Source: Streptomyces sp. CB02980 (lineage in GTDB: Bacteria; Actinomycetota; Actinomycetes; Streptomycetales; Streptomycetaceae). From it: 64,000 nt of DNA. Below are positions 34,532-45,080 of the stretch, piece after piece; within the stretch, counting starts at the first letter, position 1; each line of letters starts with the position of its first letter. The position numbers were made by a program, and so were the translations under genes. The DNA is taken from positions 496,001 through 560,000 of the forward strand of contig NZ_JACSCH020000003.1 in assembly GCF_014451325.2 (NCBI RefSeq). The letters are read 5' to 3'. The notes beneath the pieces were generated by a model, which saw only the letters and a list, made by a program, of their open reading frames with translations, searched no databases and had not been told where the DNA came from.

Positions 34532-35500
34532 GTGACTGTGATCGCGACCGAAAGCCTCAGCAAGCGGTTCCCCCGGGTGACCGCTCTTGACCGGCTCTCC
34601 CTGGACATCGGACCCGGTGTGACCGGACTCGTGGGTGCCAACGGAGCCGGCAAGTCCACCATGATCAAAATCCTGCTCGGACTCTCCCCCGCCACGGAGG
34701 GCACCGCCCACGTCCTCGGCATGGACGTGCAGACGCACGGCGCCGAGATCCGTGAGCGCGTGGGCTACATGCCCGAGCACGACTGCCTCCCGCCGGACGT
34801 CTCGGCCACCGAGTTCGTCGTCCACATGGCGCGGATGTCCGGGTTGCCCGCGACCGCCGCCCGCGAGCGGACCGCGGACACCCTGCGGCACGTCGGTCTG
34901 TACGAGGAGCGGTACCGCCCGATGGGCGGCTACTCGACCGGCATGAAGCAGCGCGTGAAGCTCGCCCAGGCCCTGGTCCACGACCCGAAGCTGGTCCTCC
35001 TGGACGAGCCGACGAACGGTCTGGACCCGGTCGGCCGGGACGAGATGCTGGGACTGATCCGCCGGGTCTGGACCGACTTCGGCATCTCCGTCCTCGTCAC
35101 CTCGCACCTCCTCGGGGAGCTGGAGCGCACCTGCGACCACGTCGTCGTCATCGACGGCGGCCGGCTCCTCCGCTCCAGCTCCACCAGCGACTTCACCCGG
35201 ACGACGACGACGCTCGCCGTCGAGGTCACCGACTCCGACCTTCACACCGACGGGACGGCGGCCCTCCGTGCCGCCCTCACCGCCGCGGGCGTCACGCTCC
35301 ACGAGGGCGTGGAGGAGGGTCTGCCCGGCGCCGGCCACATCCTCCTCCTGGAGGCCGCGGGCGAGGAGACGTACGACCTCGTGCGGGACACCGTCGCCGA
35401 CCTCGGCCTCGGTCTCGTCCGCATGGAGCAGCGCCGCCACCACATCGCCGAGGTCTTCCGCCCCGAGGCGCCCCAGCACGAGGAGGTGCCGGCCCGATGA
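34532..35500 (+). CDS. ABC transporter ATP-binding protein
   Basis: About 322 residues. Walker A is GANGAGKST near 37. The signature motif is in YSTGMKQRVKLAQAL near 140, and Walker B is LVLLDEPTNGLDP near 157. The C-terminal 90 residues form the regulatory extension seen in CcmA/NatA-type exporters. It pairs with the ABC-2-like permease that follows, overlapping its start by four bases. The cargo is unknown. The GTG start is ambiguous with a second GTG two codons on, at better spacing from GAAGG. A longer upstream frame crosses the DnaA-like boxes and is unlikely coding. Confidence 0.85.
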   Translation: MTVIATESLSKRFPRVTALDRLSLDIGPGVTGLVGANGAGKSTMIKILLGLSPATEGTAHVLGMDVQTHGAEIRERVGYMPEHDCLPPDVSATEFVVHMARMSGLPATAARERTADTLRHVGLYEERYRPMGGYSTGMKQRVKLAQALVHDPKLVLLDEPTNGLDPVGRDEMLGLIRRVWTDFGISVLVTSHLLGELERTCDHVVVIDGGRLLRSSSTSDFTRTTTTLAVEVTDSDLHTDGTAALRAALTAAGVTLHEGVEEGLPGAGHILLLEAAGEETYDLVRDTVADLGLGLVRMEQRRHHIAEVFRPEAPQHEEVPAR

Positions 35501-36408
35501 GCACCCAGATCCCGCAGCCCTCCCAGGCCGCTCCCGACACGACCCGCATCCACAACATCGGCTACCGCTCCTACGACGGGCCGCGTCTCGGCCGGGCGTA
35601 CGCGCGCAGGTCGCTGTTCTCGCAGTCCCTGCGCGGCGCGTACGGCCTGGGCCGCAGCGCCAAGTCCAAGGTGCTGCCGATGCTGCTCTTCGGCGTGATG
35701 TGCGTACCCGCGCTGATCATCGTCGCGGTGGCGGTCGTCACCAAGCAGTCCAAGCTGTCGATCGAGTACACGCAGTACGCGATCTTCCTGCAGGTCGTCA
35801 TCGGCATCTACCTGGCCTCCCAGGCGCCGCAGTCGGTCTCCCGCGACCTCCGGTTCCGGAGCGTGTCGCTGTACTTCTCCCGGCCGATCGAGCGCGCGGA
35901 CTACGTGCTCGCCAAGTTCGGCGCGATGGCCTCGGCGCTCTTCCTGCTGACCGCGGTCCCCCTCCTGATCCTCTGGATCGGCTCCCTGCTTGCCAAGATG
36001 GACTTCGGCACGCAGACGCAGATGTTCGGCCAGGGACTGGTCTCCGTGACCCTGCTCTCGCTGCTGTTCGGCGGCGTCGGACTGGTCATGGCGGCGCTCA
36101 CCCCGCGCCGCGGCTTCGGTGTCGCCGCCGTGATCGGCGTGCTGACGATCTCGTACGGAGCGGTCTCCACGCTCCAGGGCATCGCGTACGGCACGGACAA
36201 CCTCGGCGCCATCTCCTGGCTCGGCCTGTTCTCGCCGATCACGCTCATCGACGGCGTGCAGACCGCCTTCCTCGGCGCGCCCTCCTCCTTCCCCGGAGGC
36301 GAGGGACCGGGCGCCGGTGTCGGCGCGGTCTACCTGCTGGTCGTCCTCGCGCTCGTCGCCGGCTCGTACGGCATCCTGATGCGCCGCTACCGAAAGGTCG
36401 GGCTGTGA
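35497..36408 (+). CDS. ABC-2 type permease subunit
   Basis: 303 residues. A 60-residue cytoplasmic N terminus (IGYRSYDGPRLGR and Arg-rich) precedes about six membrane helices, starting at LPMLLFGVMCVPALIIVAV. The phrase SLYFSRPIERADYVLAKFGA is typical of the ABC-2 permease family, in which the permease partners a NatA-like ATPase. ATGA overlap with the preceding ATPase gene indicates coupled expression. It is the first of two ATPase-permease pairs forming a four-gene cluster. Confidence 0.85.
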   Translation: MSTQIPQPSQAAPDTTRIHNIGYRSYDGPRLGRAYARRSLFSQSLRGAYGLGRSAKSKVLPMLLFGVMCVPALIIVAVAVVTKQSKLSIEYTQYAIFLQVVIGIYLASQAPQSVSRDLRFRSVSLYFSRPIERADYVLAKFGAMASALFLLTAVPLLILWIGSLLAKMDFGTQTQMFGQGLVSVTLLSLLFGGVGLVMAALTPRRGFGVAAVIGVLTISYGAVSTLQGIAYGTDNLGAISWLGLFSPITLIDGVQTAFLGAPSSFPGGEGPGAGVGAVYLLVVLALVAGSYGILMRRYRKVGL

Positions 36409-36457
36409 CCGCCCTCCCGTCGCCCGCCACCACCCCTCCAAGGAATGGGCTGCGCCC

Positions 36458-37369
36458 ATGAGCATTCTCTCCATCGACCACGTCTCCCGCTGGTTCGGAA
36501 ACGTCGTGGCCGTGAACGACGTCACGATGACCGTGGGCCCGGGTGTCACCGGCCTCCTCGGGCCGAACGGCGCGGGCAAGTCCACCCTGATCAACATGAT
36601 GGGCGGCTTCCTCGACCCCTCCACCGGCAGCGTCACCCTCGACGGGCAGACGATCTGGGGGAACGAGTCGGTCTACCGAGAGATCGGCGTCGTGCCCGAG
36701 CGGGAGGCGATGTACGACTTCCTCACCGGCCGCGAATTCGTCGTGGCGAACGCGGAACTGCAGGGTCTCGGCGCCAAGGAGGCCCAGCAGGCCCTGGCCA
36801 CGGTCGAGATGGAGTACGCGCAGGACCGCAAGATCTCCACGTACAGCAAGGGCATGCGGCAGCGCGTGAAGATGGCCTCGGCCCTCGTGCACAACCCGTC
36901 GGTGCTGCTGCTGGACGAGCCGTTCAACGGCATGGACCCGCGCCAGCGCATGCAGCTGATGGACCTGCTGCGGCAGATGGGCGCGGACGGCCGCACGGTG
37001 CTGTTCTCCTCGCACATCCTGGAGGAGGTCGAGCAGCTCGCCTCCCACATCGAGGTGATCGTGGCCGGGCGCCACGCGGCCTCCGGCGACTTCCGCAAGA
37101 TCCGCCGGCTGATGACGGACCGGCCGCACCGCTACCTGGTCCGCTCCAGCGACGACCGGGCACTCGCCGCGGCGCTGATCGCCGACCCGTCCACGGCAGG
37201 CATCGAGGTCGACCAGGTGGACGGCGGACTGCGCATTCAGGCGGTGGACTTCGGGCGGTTCACCGAGCTGCTGCCGAAGGTCGCGCGCGAGGGGGGGATC
37301 CGTCTGCTGACGGTCTCGCCCTCGGACGAGTCCCTCGAATCGGTCTTCTCATACCTCGTCGCGGCCTGA
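36458..37369 (+). CDS. ABC transporter ATP-binding protein
   Basis: 303 residues. Walker A is GPNGAGKST near 37, the signature lies in YSKGMRQRVKMASAL near 130, and Walker B is VLLLDEPFNGMDP near 148. The helical H-loop His is in LFSSHILEEVEQL near 187. Architecture is the same as the upstream ATPase, but with a Phe at the position after Pro in Walker B and a different C terminus. It serves the permease 14 bp downstream. An AAGGAATGG ribosome-type sequence precedes the start. Confidence 0.85.
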   Translation: MSILSIDHVSRWFGNVVAVNDVTMTVGPGVTGLLGPNGAGKSTLINMMGGFLDPSTGSVTLDGQTIWGNESVYREIGVVPEREAMYDFLTGREFVVANAELQGLGAKEAQQALATVEMEYAQDRKISTYSKGMRQRVKMASALVHNPSVLLLDEPFNGMDPRQRMQLMDLLRQMGADGRTVLFSSHILEEVEQLASHIEVIVAGRHAASGDFRKIRRLMTDRPHRYLVRSSDDRALAAALIADPSTAGIEVDQVDGGLRIQAVDFGRFTELLPKVAREGGIRLLTVSPSDESLESVFSYLVAA

Positions 37370-37383
37370 AAGGAGCCTGACCG

Positions 37384-38103
37384 ATGTACAACCCCACAGT
37401 CGCCCGGCTCACCTACCGGGCCCTCCTCGGCCGCCGCCGGGCCCTGATCCTCTTCCTGCTGCCCGGCATGCTGCTGCTCATCGCCGCGGCGGTGCGCGCC
37501 TTCAACGGTGCGGACGACCAGGTCGCGGCCGACGTCCTCGGCGGCTTCGCGCTGGCCACGATGGTCCCGCTGATCGGCGTGATCGCCGGTACGGGAGCGA
37601 TCGGACCCGAGATCGACGACGGCTCGATCGTCTATCTGCTGTCCAAGCCGGTGAAGCGGCCCTCGATCATCTTCACGAAGCTGATCGTCGCGATCGCGGT
37701 GACGATGGTCTTCTCGGCGGTACCGACGTTCATCGCCGGCTTCATCCTCAACGGCAACGGCCAGCAGGTGGCCGTGGCGTACACGGTGGCGGCGCTCGTG
37801 GCCTCCATCGCCTACAGCGCGCTGTTCCTGCTGCTCGGCACGATCAGCCGCCACGCGGTGGTCATCGGCCTGGTCTACGCCCTGGTGTGGGAGGCCCTGT
37901 TCGGCTCCCTGATCGAGGGGGCGCGCACCCTGAGCGTCCAGCAGTGGGCGCTCGCCCTCGCCGAGAAGGTCACCGGCGACGGCCTGATCACCTCGGAGGT
38001 CAGCCTCACCACGGCGGTCGTTCTCCTCTCCGCGGTCACGATCGTGGCGACCTGGTTCGCCGGCTTCAAGCTCCGCACGCTCAAGCTGGCGGGCGAGGAG
38101 TAG
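37384..38103 (+). CDS. ABC-2 type permease subunit
   Basis: 239 residues with about six membrane helices. It has the ABC-2 landmark GPEIDDGSIVYLLSKPVKRPSII near residues 77-98, the conserved coupling region. It follows its ATPase by 14 bp behind AAAGGAG and ends the four-gene cluster. The two pairs may form one heteromeric exporter or two separate ones. Substrate is unknown, and no resistance or biosynthetic gene is adjacent. Confidence 0.85.
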   Translation: MYNPTVARLTYRALLGRRRALILFLLPGMLLLIAAAVRAFNGADDQVAADVLGGFALATMVPLIGVIAGTGAIGPEIDDGSIVYLLSKPVKRPSIIFTKLIVAIAVTMVFSAVPTFIAGFILNGNGQQVAVAYTVAALVASIAYSALFLLLGTISRHAVVIGLVYALVWEALFGSLIEGARTLSVQQWALALAEKVTGDGLITSEVSLTTAVVLLSAVTIVATWFAGFKLRTLKLAGEE

Positions 38104-38123
38104 AAGCGGAAACGGAAGCGGTA

Positions 38124-38171
38124 CGGCTCCGAGGCCGGGCGCCCCACCCCGGGAGCCCCACCCCGGAGCCG
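38124..38171. terminator. Hairpin between the ABC cluster and the convergent MFS gene
   Basis: CGGCTCCG and CGGAGCCG form an 8-bp stem around a 32-base GC-rich loop that itself contains CCCCACCCCGG repeats. It lies 20 bp after the permease stop and 20 bp before the MFS stop. Suggested by position and stem only. Confidence 0.45.
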
Positions 38172-38190
38172 CACCGCAACCCCCCTCCCC

Positions 38191-39489
38191 TCACACCGTC
38201 CGGTCCCGGGCGGCGAAGAGCCCCACGGTGAGGGCCGCCGCGCAGACGCCGAGGACCACACAGATCGGCAGCGTCCAGGAGCCGGTGGCCTGGTGCAGGG
38301 CGCCGGCCGCGAGCGGGCCCGCCGCGGCGAGCAGATAGCCGACCGTCTGGGCCATCCCGGACAGCCGGGCCGCGGTCACCGCGTCCCCGGAGCGCAGCAC
38401 GATCAGGGTGAGGGCGAGACCGACCGCCCCGCCCTGGCCGACCCCGAGCACCGCCGACCAGAGCCAGGCCCCCTCCACCGGCGCCACCATCAGACCGGCG
38501 TAACCGGCCGCGACCAGCGTGGTGACCAGCACGATCAGTGGACGCTGGCTCCGCATCCGGCCGGCGAGCAGCGGCACCACGAAGGCGCCCGCGACCTGGA
38601 TGAGGTTGTTGAAGGCGAAGACGACACCGGCCGTGGAGCGGCTCATCCCGTGGTCGGTGAAGATCGTCGGCATCCAGGCGATCAGCACGTACGACCACAG
38701 CGACTGCAGGCCCATGAAGAGCGTGACCTGCCAGGCGAGCGCCGAGCGCCAGACGCTCACCGGGCGGGCGCCGGCGGCCGGGACGGCCCGTACCTCGTGA
38801 CCCGTGCGGCCCCGGGCGATCAGCACCTGGGGCAGCCAGGCGACCGCGGCGACCACGGCGAGCAGGGACCAGAAGGCGAGCGAGCCCTCCCAGCCACCGC
38901 CGAGCGCCTTCTCCAGCGGCACCGCGGCCGCCGCCGCGACCGTCGCACCGGCGATCATCGCGCCCGTGTAGACCGAGGTCATCGCCGCGGCCCGGTCCGG
39001 GAAGTCACGCTTGATCAGGCCCGGCATCAGCACGTTGAGCAGGGCGATCGCGGTGCCGACGAGGATGCCGCCGCCGTACAGCGCGTACACGGAGGGCAGC
39101 ACGCGCGCGAGGATGCCGACGGCGAGCAGCAGCAGGGCCGCGAGCAGCACGCGTTCGGCGCCGAAGCGGCGCCCCAGCCAGGGCGCGACCAGCGCGCCCA
39201 CGCCGAGGAACAGCACCGGCACCGAGGTCACGAGCGAACTCGCCGTCGAGGAGAGCCCGAAGGCCCCGGATATCTCGCCCACCAGCGGCGCCACGCTCGC
39301 GAGCGCGGCCCGCATGTTCAGCGAGGCCAGCACGATCCCGGCCAGGAGCAGCGCCGGATGCGCGAGCAGCGCCCGCCGTGCCGCCGCCCCGGCGGCCGAC
39401 GCCGCGACCCCGGCCTCCGCGTCGACGAGCACAGGCGGCGGTACGGGCGAGGGCGCGGCGGAACCCGCCGTCCGGGTCTCCGCGCTCAT
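38191..39489 (-). CDS. MFS transporter (CynX/NimT-like)
   Basis: 432 residues with twelve predicted membrane helices. The N-terminal 35 residues are Pro/Ala-rich. Helix 1 includes [25 protein letters not shown], a pattern typical of the CynX/YeaN group that exports or imports small organic anions or drugs. The regulator in front overlaps its start by four bases (ATGA), so the pair is one unit and the regulator is likely to control this transporter. Substrate unknown. Confidence 0.87.
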   Translation of the reverse strand: MSAETRTAGSAAPSPVPPPVLVDAEAGVAASAAGAAARRALLAHPALLLAGIVLASLNMRAALASVAPLVGEISGAFGLSSTASSLVTSVPVLFLGVGALVAPWLGRRFGAERVLLAALLLLAVGILARVLPSVYALYGGGILVGTAIALLNVLMPGLIKRDFPDRAAAMTSVYTGAMIAGATVAAAAAVPLEKALGGGWEGSLAFWSLLAVVAAVAWLPQVLIARGRTGHEVRAVPAAGARPVSVWRSALAWQVTLFMGLQSLWSYVLIAWMPTIFTDHGMSRSTAGVVFAFNNLIQVAGAFVVPLLAGRMRSQRPLIVLVTTLVAAGYAGLMVAPVEGAWLWSAVLGVGQGGAVGLALTLIVLRSGDAVTAARLSGMAQTVGYLLAAAGPLAAGALHQATGSWTLPICVVLGVCAAALTVGLFAARDRTV

Positions 39490-40166
39490 CGGGAGGTCTC
39501 CGTCAGTGCCGTGACCGTCTCCATCGGGACCCGGAGCAGTTCGCGGGCCTGGCGCTCCGCCGCCTCCGGGTCGCCCGCCTCGATCGCCGTGACCAGGGCC
39601 TCGTGGGCGTCGATGTCGACCGGCGGCATCTCCCGGTCGCCGAGGGCCTCCACGAGCACCTCGTGCACCTGGGCGGAGAAGAAGCGGTACACCTCGACGA
39701 AGGCCGCGTTGTGGGTGGCGCCGACGACCGCGAGGTGGAAGGCGAGGTCGGCGTCCGCGTTCCGGTCGCCCTCCTCGCGCAGCGTGGTGAGGGCGGCCCG
39801 GAGCCGCAGCAGGTCGTGGGTGTCCCGCCGGGCCGCCGCGAGCCGCGCCGCCTCGGCCTCCAGGGCGACCCGGAGTTCGAGGACGTCGGCCGCGCCCGCG
39901 TGCCGTACCCCGCGCAGCACGGCCGCCGGGTCGGCGGTCGACCTGACGAAGGTGCCGTTGCCCTGACGGGATTCGAGCAGGCCCGCGTGGACCAGGACCC
40001 TGACCGCCTCGCGGACGGTGTTGCGGCCCACACCGAGCTGCTGGGCCAGCTCGTGCTCGGTCGGGATGCGGTCGCCGACCGCCCACTCGCCGTCCGCGAG
40101 CTGCGTCCGCAGCTGGTCCACCACGGAGTCCACCAGCGAGGTCCGTCCCGTCGTCCTGAGTGCCAT
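39486..40166 (-). CDS. FadR-type GntR transcriptional regulator
   Basis: 226 residues. The GntR winged helix-turn-helix (about 6-75) has [31 protein letters not shown]. An all-helical FCD ligand-binding domain (about 90-215) carries metal-ligand-type His and Asp residues. These proteins usually repress the neighbouring transporter or catabolic gene and release DNA on ligand binding. The ATG at MALRTTG is chosen over a longer frame; GGAACGG lies just upstream. It precedes and overlaps the MFS gene. Confidence 0.87.
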   Translation of the reverse strand: MALRTTGRTSLVDSVVDQLRTQLADGEWAVGDRIPTEHELAQQLGVGRNTVREAVRVLVHAGLLESRQGNGTFVRSTADPAAVLRGVRHAGAADVLELRVALEAEAARLAAARRDTHDLLRLRAALTTLREEGDRNADADLAFHLAVVGATHNAAFVEVYRFFSAQVHEVLVEALGDREMPPVDIDAHEALVTAIEAGDPEAAERQARELLRVPMETVTALTETSR

Positions 40167-40289
40167 GCCGTTCCGACCTCTCCATTTGCCCGGTTGCCCG
40201 GTCATCCTACAACTGACCGTGGGCGGGACACCGGACTACTGTGGGCCCGTACGTGGACCGAACACCCTCACCACCCTCGGGAGTCAGTC

Positions 40290-41693
<1,404 letters not shown>

Positions 41694-41728
41694 GGTTTCC
41701 GCCGGTCCGGGGTGATAGGCACGGACAC

Positions 41729-42388
41729 GTGCCTCCCGAGACCCTCCCGGGTGGCGAACCGTCCCGACCGATCAGGTCGTGGGTGCGTTCGTCACCCGGT
41801 ACGCATCTCTGGCTCGCGGTCATCGCGATCACCAGCCTCGTCATCGCGCTGTCCCCCCAGGGCATCGAGAGCTATCTGCTGCACCGCAACAGCAGCAATC
41901 TCCACCAGCTGTCCCACCATCCGCTGCGGGCCCTGCTCGGCAGCGCGTTCTGGATCGAGGACCCGGCCGACCTGCTGCTGTACGCAGCGCTGTTCGAGCT
42001 GATCCACGCGCCCGTGGAGCGGTGGCTCGGTACCGCGAAATGGCTCTTCGTCGTCGCCACGGCCCATATCGCGGCCACTCTGATCAGCCAGCAGGTCGTC
42101 CTCGTGGCCATCCGCCTCCACGACCTGCCGCGCAGCATGGCGCATGTCGTCGACATCGGGGTCAGCTACGGTCTCGCCGCCTCGGCGGGCATCCTCACGT
42201 ACCGGCTCGCCCGCCCCTGGCGCTGGCTCTACCTCGCGGGAACGGTGGCCTTCGTCGTCGTACCGCTGCTCACCGACCGCACGTACACCGACCTCGGGCA
42301 CGCGATCTCCCTGGCCATCGGCCTCGCCTGCTACCCGCTCACCCGCGGAAAACCAGTCGCCCCCGAACAGGGGTCCGGCGCACACTAG
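41729..42388 (+). CDS. Rhomboid-like membrane protein
   Basis: 219 residues with about six membrane helices. Candidate catalytic residues are Ser146 in DIGVSYGLAASAG, resembling the rhomboid GxSG motif with Tyr inserted before the second Gly, and H191 in DLGHAISLAIG, the spacing expected for the partner His. Rhomboids cleave substrates within the membrane. Whether this divergent form is active is unknown. The GTG start is the first reasonable codon after the lpdA stop and its ribosome site is weak. A strong bidirectional terminator follows. Confidence 0.7.
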   Translation: MPPETLPGGEPSRPIRSWVRSSPGTHLWLAVIAITSLVIALSPQGIESYLLHRNSSNLHQLSHHPLRALLGSAFWIEDPADLLLYAALFELIHAPVERWLGTAKWLFVVATAHIAATLISQQVVLVAIRLHDLPRSMAHVVDIGVSYGLAASAGILTYRLARPWRWLYLAGTVAFVVVPLLTDRTYTDLGHAISLAIGLACYPLTRGKPVAPEQGSGAH

Positions 42389-42423
42389 TTGTACGGGGGA
42401 CACGGGGGTTCCCCCGAAAAGAG

Positions 42424-42474
42424 GGGGCGGCCGCTTCGAGCGCGTGGACCTGGTCCACGCGGGCCGCCCCTTTT
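42424..42474. terminator. Bidirectional terminator
   Basis: A 9-bp outer stem, GGGGCGGCC with GGCCGCCCC, encloses an inner 9-bp stem, GCGTGGACC with GGTCCACGC. TTTT follows on the plus strand and AAAAGAG precedes it, so the same structure works leftward. It separates the convergent rhomboid-like and Cof-type genes. Confidence 0.85.
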
Positions 42475-42491
42475 CTTCTCCCCGCGGCCGG

Positions 42492-43298
42492 TCAGACCGA
42501 CAGCAGGCGCTCCAGGACGACGGCGATGCCGTCCTCCTCGTTCGAGGCGGTGACCTCGTCCGCCACCGCGCGCAGTTCGTCGTGCGCGTTGCCCATGGCC
42601 ACGCCGTGGGCCGCCCAGCCGAACATCGGGATGTCGTTGGGCATGTCGCCGAAGGCGATCGTCTCCGCCGCCTTCACCCCCAGCCGGCGCGCCGCCAGCG
42701 AGAGACCGGTCGCCTTGCTCAGGCCGAGCGGCAGGATCTCCACCACACCGGGCCCCGCCATGACGACGTCCACGAGACCGCCGACCGTCGCACGGGCGGC
42801 GCCGGTCAGTTCGTCGTCCGACAGCGTCGGGTGCTGGAGGTAGAGCTTGGTCAGCGGCGCGGCCCACAGCTCCGCCGGGTCCTCGTACGGCACGTACGGC
42901 AGCGGCCCCGGGTGCGCCCGGTAGCCGGGGCCCATCAGGACCTCGCCCTCCAGGCCGTCACGGCTCGCGGCCAGCGCCAGCGGGCCGACCTCCGCCTCTA
43001 TCTTCGAGAGGGCGAGCCCCGCGAGCTGCCGGTCCAGGGTCAGCGAGGTGAGCAGCCGGTGCTCACCCGCGTGGTAGACCTGCGCGCCCTGCCCGCACAC
43101 CGCGATCCCCTCGTAGCCGAGGTCGTCCAGGATGTGCCGGGTCCAGGGCACCGCCCGGCCGGTGACGACGATGTGCGCGGCGCCCGCCTCCGTGACGGCG
43201 GCGAGCGCGTCCCGCGTGCGGGCCGAGACGGACTCGTCGGCGCGCAGCAGCGTGCCGTCGAGATCCGTCGCGACCAGGCGGTAGGGGAAGGGGCTCAC
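42492..43298 (-). CDS. Cof-type HAD phosphatase
   Basis: 268 residues. Motif I is [18 protein letters not shown] near 8. A type-IIB cap follows, and the C-terminal motif is [16 protein letters not shown] near 212. It closely resembles the other Cof-type gene in this window (shared DLDGTLLR and FGDMPNDI) and is probably a paralogue with a different substrate. Its ATG overlaps the serS stop by four bases (ATGA), which makes it a translationally coupled follower of an essential gene. Confidence 0.87.
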   Translation of the reverse strand: MSPFPYRLVATDLDGTLLRADESVSARTRDALAAVTEAGAAHIVVTGRAVPWTRHILDDLGYEGIAVCGQGAQVYHAGEHRLLTSLTLDRQLAGLALSKIEAEVGPLALAASRDGLEGEVLMGPGYRAHPGPLPYVPYEDPAELWAAPLTKLYLQHPTLSDDELTGAARATVGGLVDVVMAGPGVVEILPLGLSKATGLSLAARRLGVKAAETIAFGDMPNDIPMFGWAAHGVAMGNAHDELRAVADEVTASNEEDGIAVVLERLLSV

Positions 43299-44584
43299 TT
43301 GGCGATCGGCTCCAGGACCTCACGGCCACCGAGGTAGGGCCGCAGCATCTCCGGGACGCGCACGGAACCGTCGGGCAGCTGGTGGTTCTCCAGGATCGCC
43401 ACGATCGTGCGCGGTACGGCGCACAGCGTGCCGTTCAGGGTGGCCAGCGGCTGCACGGTCTTCTTGCCGCCCTGCTCGTCGCGCATGCGGACGGAGAGAC
43501 GACGGGCCTGGAAGCTGTCGCAGTTCGAGGCCGAGGTCAGCTCGCGGTACTTGCCCTGGGTCGGGATCCACGCCTCGCAGTCGAACTTGCGGGAGGCGGA
43601 GGACCCGAGGTCGCCGGTGGCGACGTCGATGACCTGGAACGGCAGCTCCAGAGCGGTCAGCCACTGCTTCTCCCACTCCAGGAGCCGCTTGTGCTCGGCC
43701 TCGGCGTCCTCCGGCGCGACGTACGAGAACATCTCGACCTTGTCGAACTGGTGGACGCGGAAGATGCCCCGGGTGTCCTTGCCGTACGTGCCGGCCTCGC
43801 GGCGGAAGCAGGGCGAGAAGCCCGCGTACCGCAGGGGCAGCTTGTCCGCGTCGATGATCTCGTCCATGTGGTACGCCGCGAGGGGCACCTCGGACGTGCC
43901 GACGAGGTAGTAGTCGTCCTTCTCCAGGTGGTACACGTTCTCCGCGGCCTGGCCGAGGAAGCCGGTGCCCTCCATGGCGCGCGGACGGACGAGCGCCGGG
44001 GTCAGCATGGGGATGAAGCCGGCCTCGGTGGCCTGCGCGATCGCCGCGTTGACCAGGGCGAGCTCCAGGAGGGCGCCCACGCCGGTCAGGTAGTAGAAGC
44101 GCGAGCCGGAGACCTTGGCACCGCGCTCGACGTCGATGGCGCCGAGCGCCTCGCCGAGCTCCAGGTGGTCCTTGGGCTCGAAGCCCTCGGCCGCGAAGTC
44201 GCGGATGGTGCCGTGCGTCTCGAGGACGACGAAGTCCTCCTCGCCGCCGACCGGGACGTCGGTGTGGACGATGTTCCCGAGCTGGAGCAGCAGCTGCTTG
44301 GCCGTGTCGTCGGCCTCGTTCTGCTCGGCCTCGGCGGCCTTGACGTCGGTCTTGAGCTGTTCGGCCTTCTGGAGGAGCTCGGCGCGCTCCTCCGGGGTGG
44401 CCCTGGGGATCAGCTTGCCGAGCGCCCTCTGCTTGGATCGGAGCTCGTCGAAGCGGACGCCGGACGACCTGCGCCGCTCATCGGCGGAGAGCAGGGCGTC
44501 GACGAGCGCGACGTCCTCTCCACGGGCGCGCTGGGAGGCGCGAACACGGTCGGGGTCCTCACGGAGCTGGCGAAGGTCAATCAC
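43295..44584 (-). CDS. serS: Seryl-tRNA synthetase
   Basis: 429 residues. An N-terminal antiparallel coiled coil (about 30-100) contacts the long variable arm of tRNA-Ser. The class II catalytic domain has [10 protein letters not shown] near 227, and motif 2 is [22 protein letters not shown] near 254-275. Motif 3 is near 380. It charges tRNA-Ser with serine, and a cognate tRNA-Ser(UGA) is encoded at the right end of this window. The gene is preceded by a 34-bp perfect inverted repeat 40 bp upstream and by the DnaA-box cluster. Confidence 0.97.
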   Translation of the reverse strand: MIDLRQLREDPDRVRASQRARGEDVALVDALLSADERRRSSGVRFDELRSKQRALGKLIPRATPEERAELLQKAEQLKTDVKAAEAEQNEADDTAKQLLLQLGNIVHTDVPVGGEEDFVVLETHGTIRDFAAEGFEPKDHLELGEALGAIDVERGAKVSGSRFYYLTGVGALLELALVNAAIAQATEAGFIPMLTPALVRPRAMEGTGFLGQAAENVYHLEKDDYYLVGTSEVPLAAYHMDEIIDADKLPLRYAGFSPCFRREAGTYGKDTRGIFRVHQFDKVEMFSYVAPEDAEAEHKRLLEWEKQWLTALELPFQVIDVATGDLGSSASRKFDCEAWIPTQGKYRELTSASNCDSFQARRLSVRMRDEQGGKKTVQPLATLNGTLCAVPRTIVAILENHQLPDGSVRVPEMLRPYLGGREVLEPIAK

Positions 44585-44624
44585 CCCACCAGGCTACCGG
44601 TGCGCGTTCGCCCGCCCCCACCGG

Positions 44625-44658
44625 ATAACGTCACGCGTGTTGTCACGCGTGACGTTAT
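44625..44658. promoter_or_regulatory. 34-bp perfect inverted repeat upstream of serS
   Basis: ATAACGTCACGCGT and ACGCGTGACGTTAT are exact complements flanking GTTGTC. Two direct copies of GTCACGCGTG (44630 and 44642), 12 bp apart, lie inside it. It ends 41 bp before the serS ATG. It could be a high-affinity operator or a leader stem in serS mRNA. No regulator is assigned. Confidence 0.7.
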
Positions 44659-44707
44659 GCCCGAATTGGCACCTGTGAGAATGCCGGGGGCCGGGCTCTG
44701 CATTTAG

Positions 44708-45043
44708 TTATCCACAGGCTGTGCGGAAGATCTGTGGACTACGAAGAAGATCGCGTGGATTTCCCGCCCCGACCCTGGGAATTCCGTGATCAAACGCCAT
44801 TGAGGCACTCATTTGGGTGGGAATTGCTCGCTCCAAAGAGTTGGTCGAGCGAACCGTGCTGACGAGGGCTTCTTCCCCGCACTGTGGACAGCCCGGAGGT
44901 ATCGGGGAATGGCTAGGGCGATTTGTCGACCTTGTCGGGGCGCGCTGTCGACTTGTCCCCAGGTTGAGCCCGGGGGCTGTGGATAACCGCTGTGGGTAAC
45001 TGAAAATACGCAGGTAGGACTAGTGGTTCGCACCTGTGGACGA
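44708..45043. promoter_or_regulatory. Cluster of six DnaA boxes
   Basis: Boxes, written as found on the plus strand: TTATCCACA (44708), TGTGGACTA (44733), TGTGGACAG (44883), TGTGGATAA (44978), TGTGGGTAA (44991) and TGTGGACGA (45035). All are within one to three bases of the TTGTCCACA consensus on one strand or the other, and all but 44991 keep the TCCACA core. TTGTCCCCA (44953) is a weaker seventh. Two boxes 44978/44991 are 13 bp apart in the same orientation. The density is far above background in this window. Confidence 0.8.
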
Positions 45044-45080
45044 ACGCTCCCGCCGCCGGGAGCGTTCAGTCACCATCGGG

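Larger units (their letters stand above)
44585..45080. other. pheA-serS intergenic region, DnaA-box rich
   Basis: 496 bp without a gene I can support. It holds the 34-bp palindrome near serS and at least six DnaA-box-like sequences, described separately. Base composition is more AT-rich than elsewhere in the window (about 44700-44860). The serS promoter must lie between the palindrome and roughly 44750. Confidence 0.6.

Noticed and set aside
44585..44705. T-box or other amino-acid-responsive leader for serS
   Set aside because: No T-box sequence or specifier stem was found. The 34-bp palindrome lacks T-box features.
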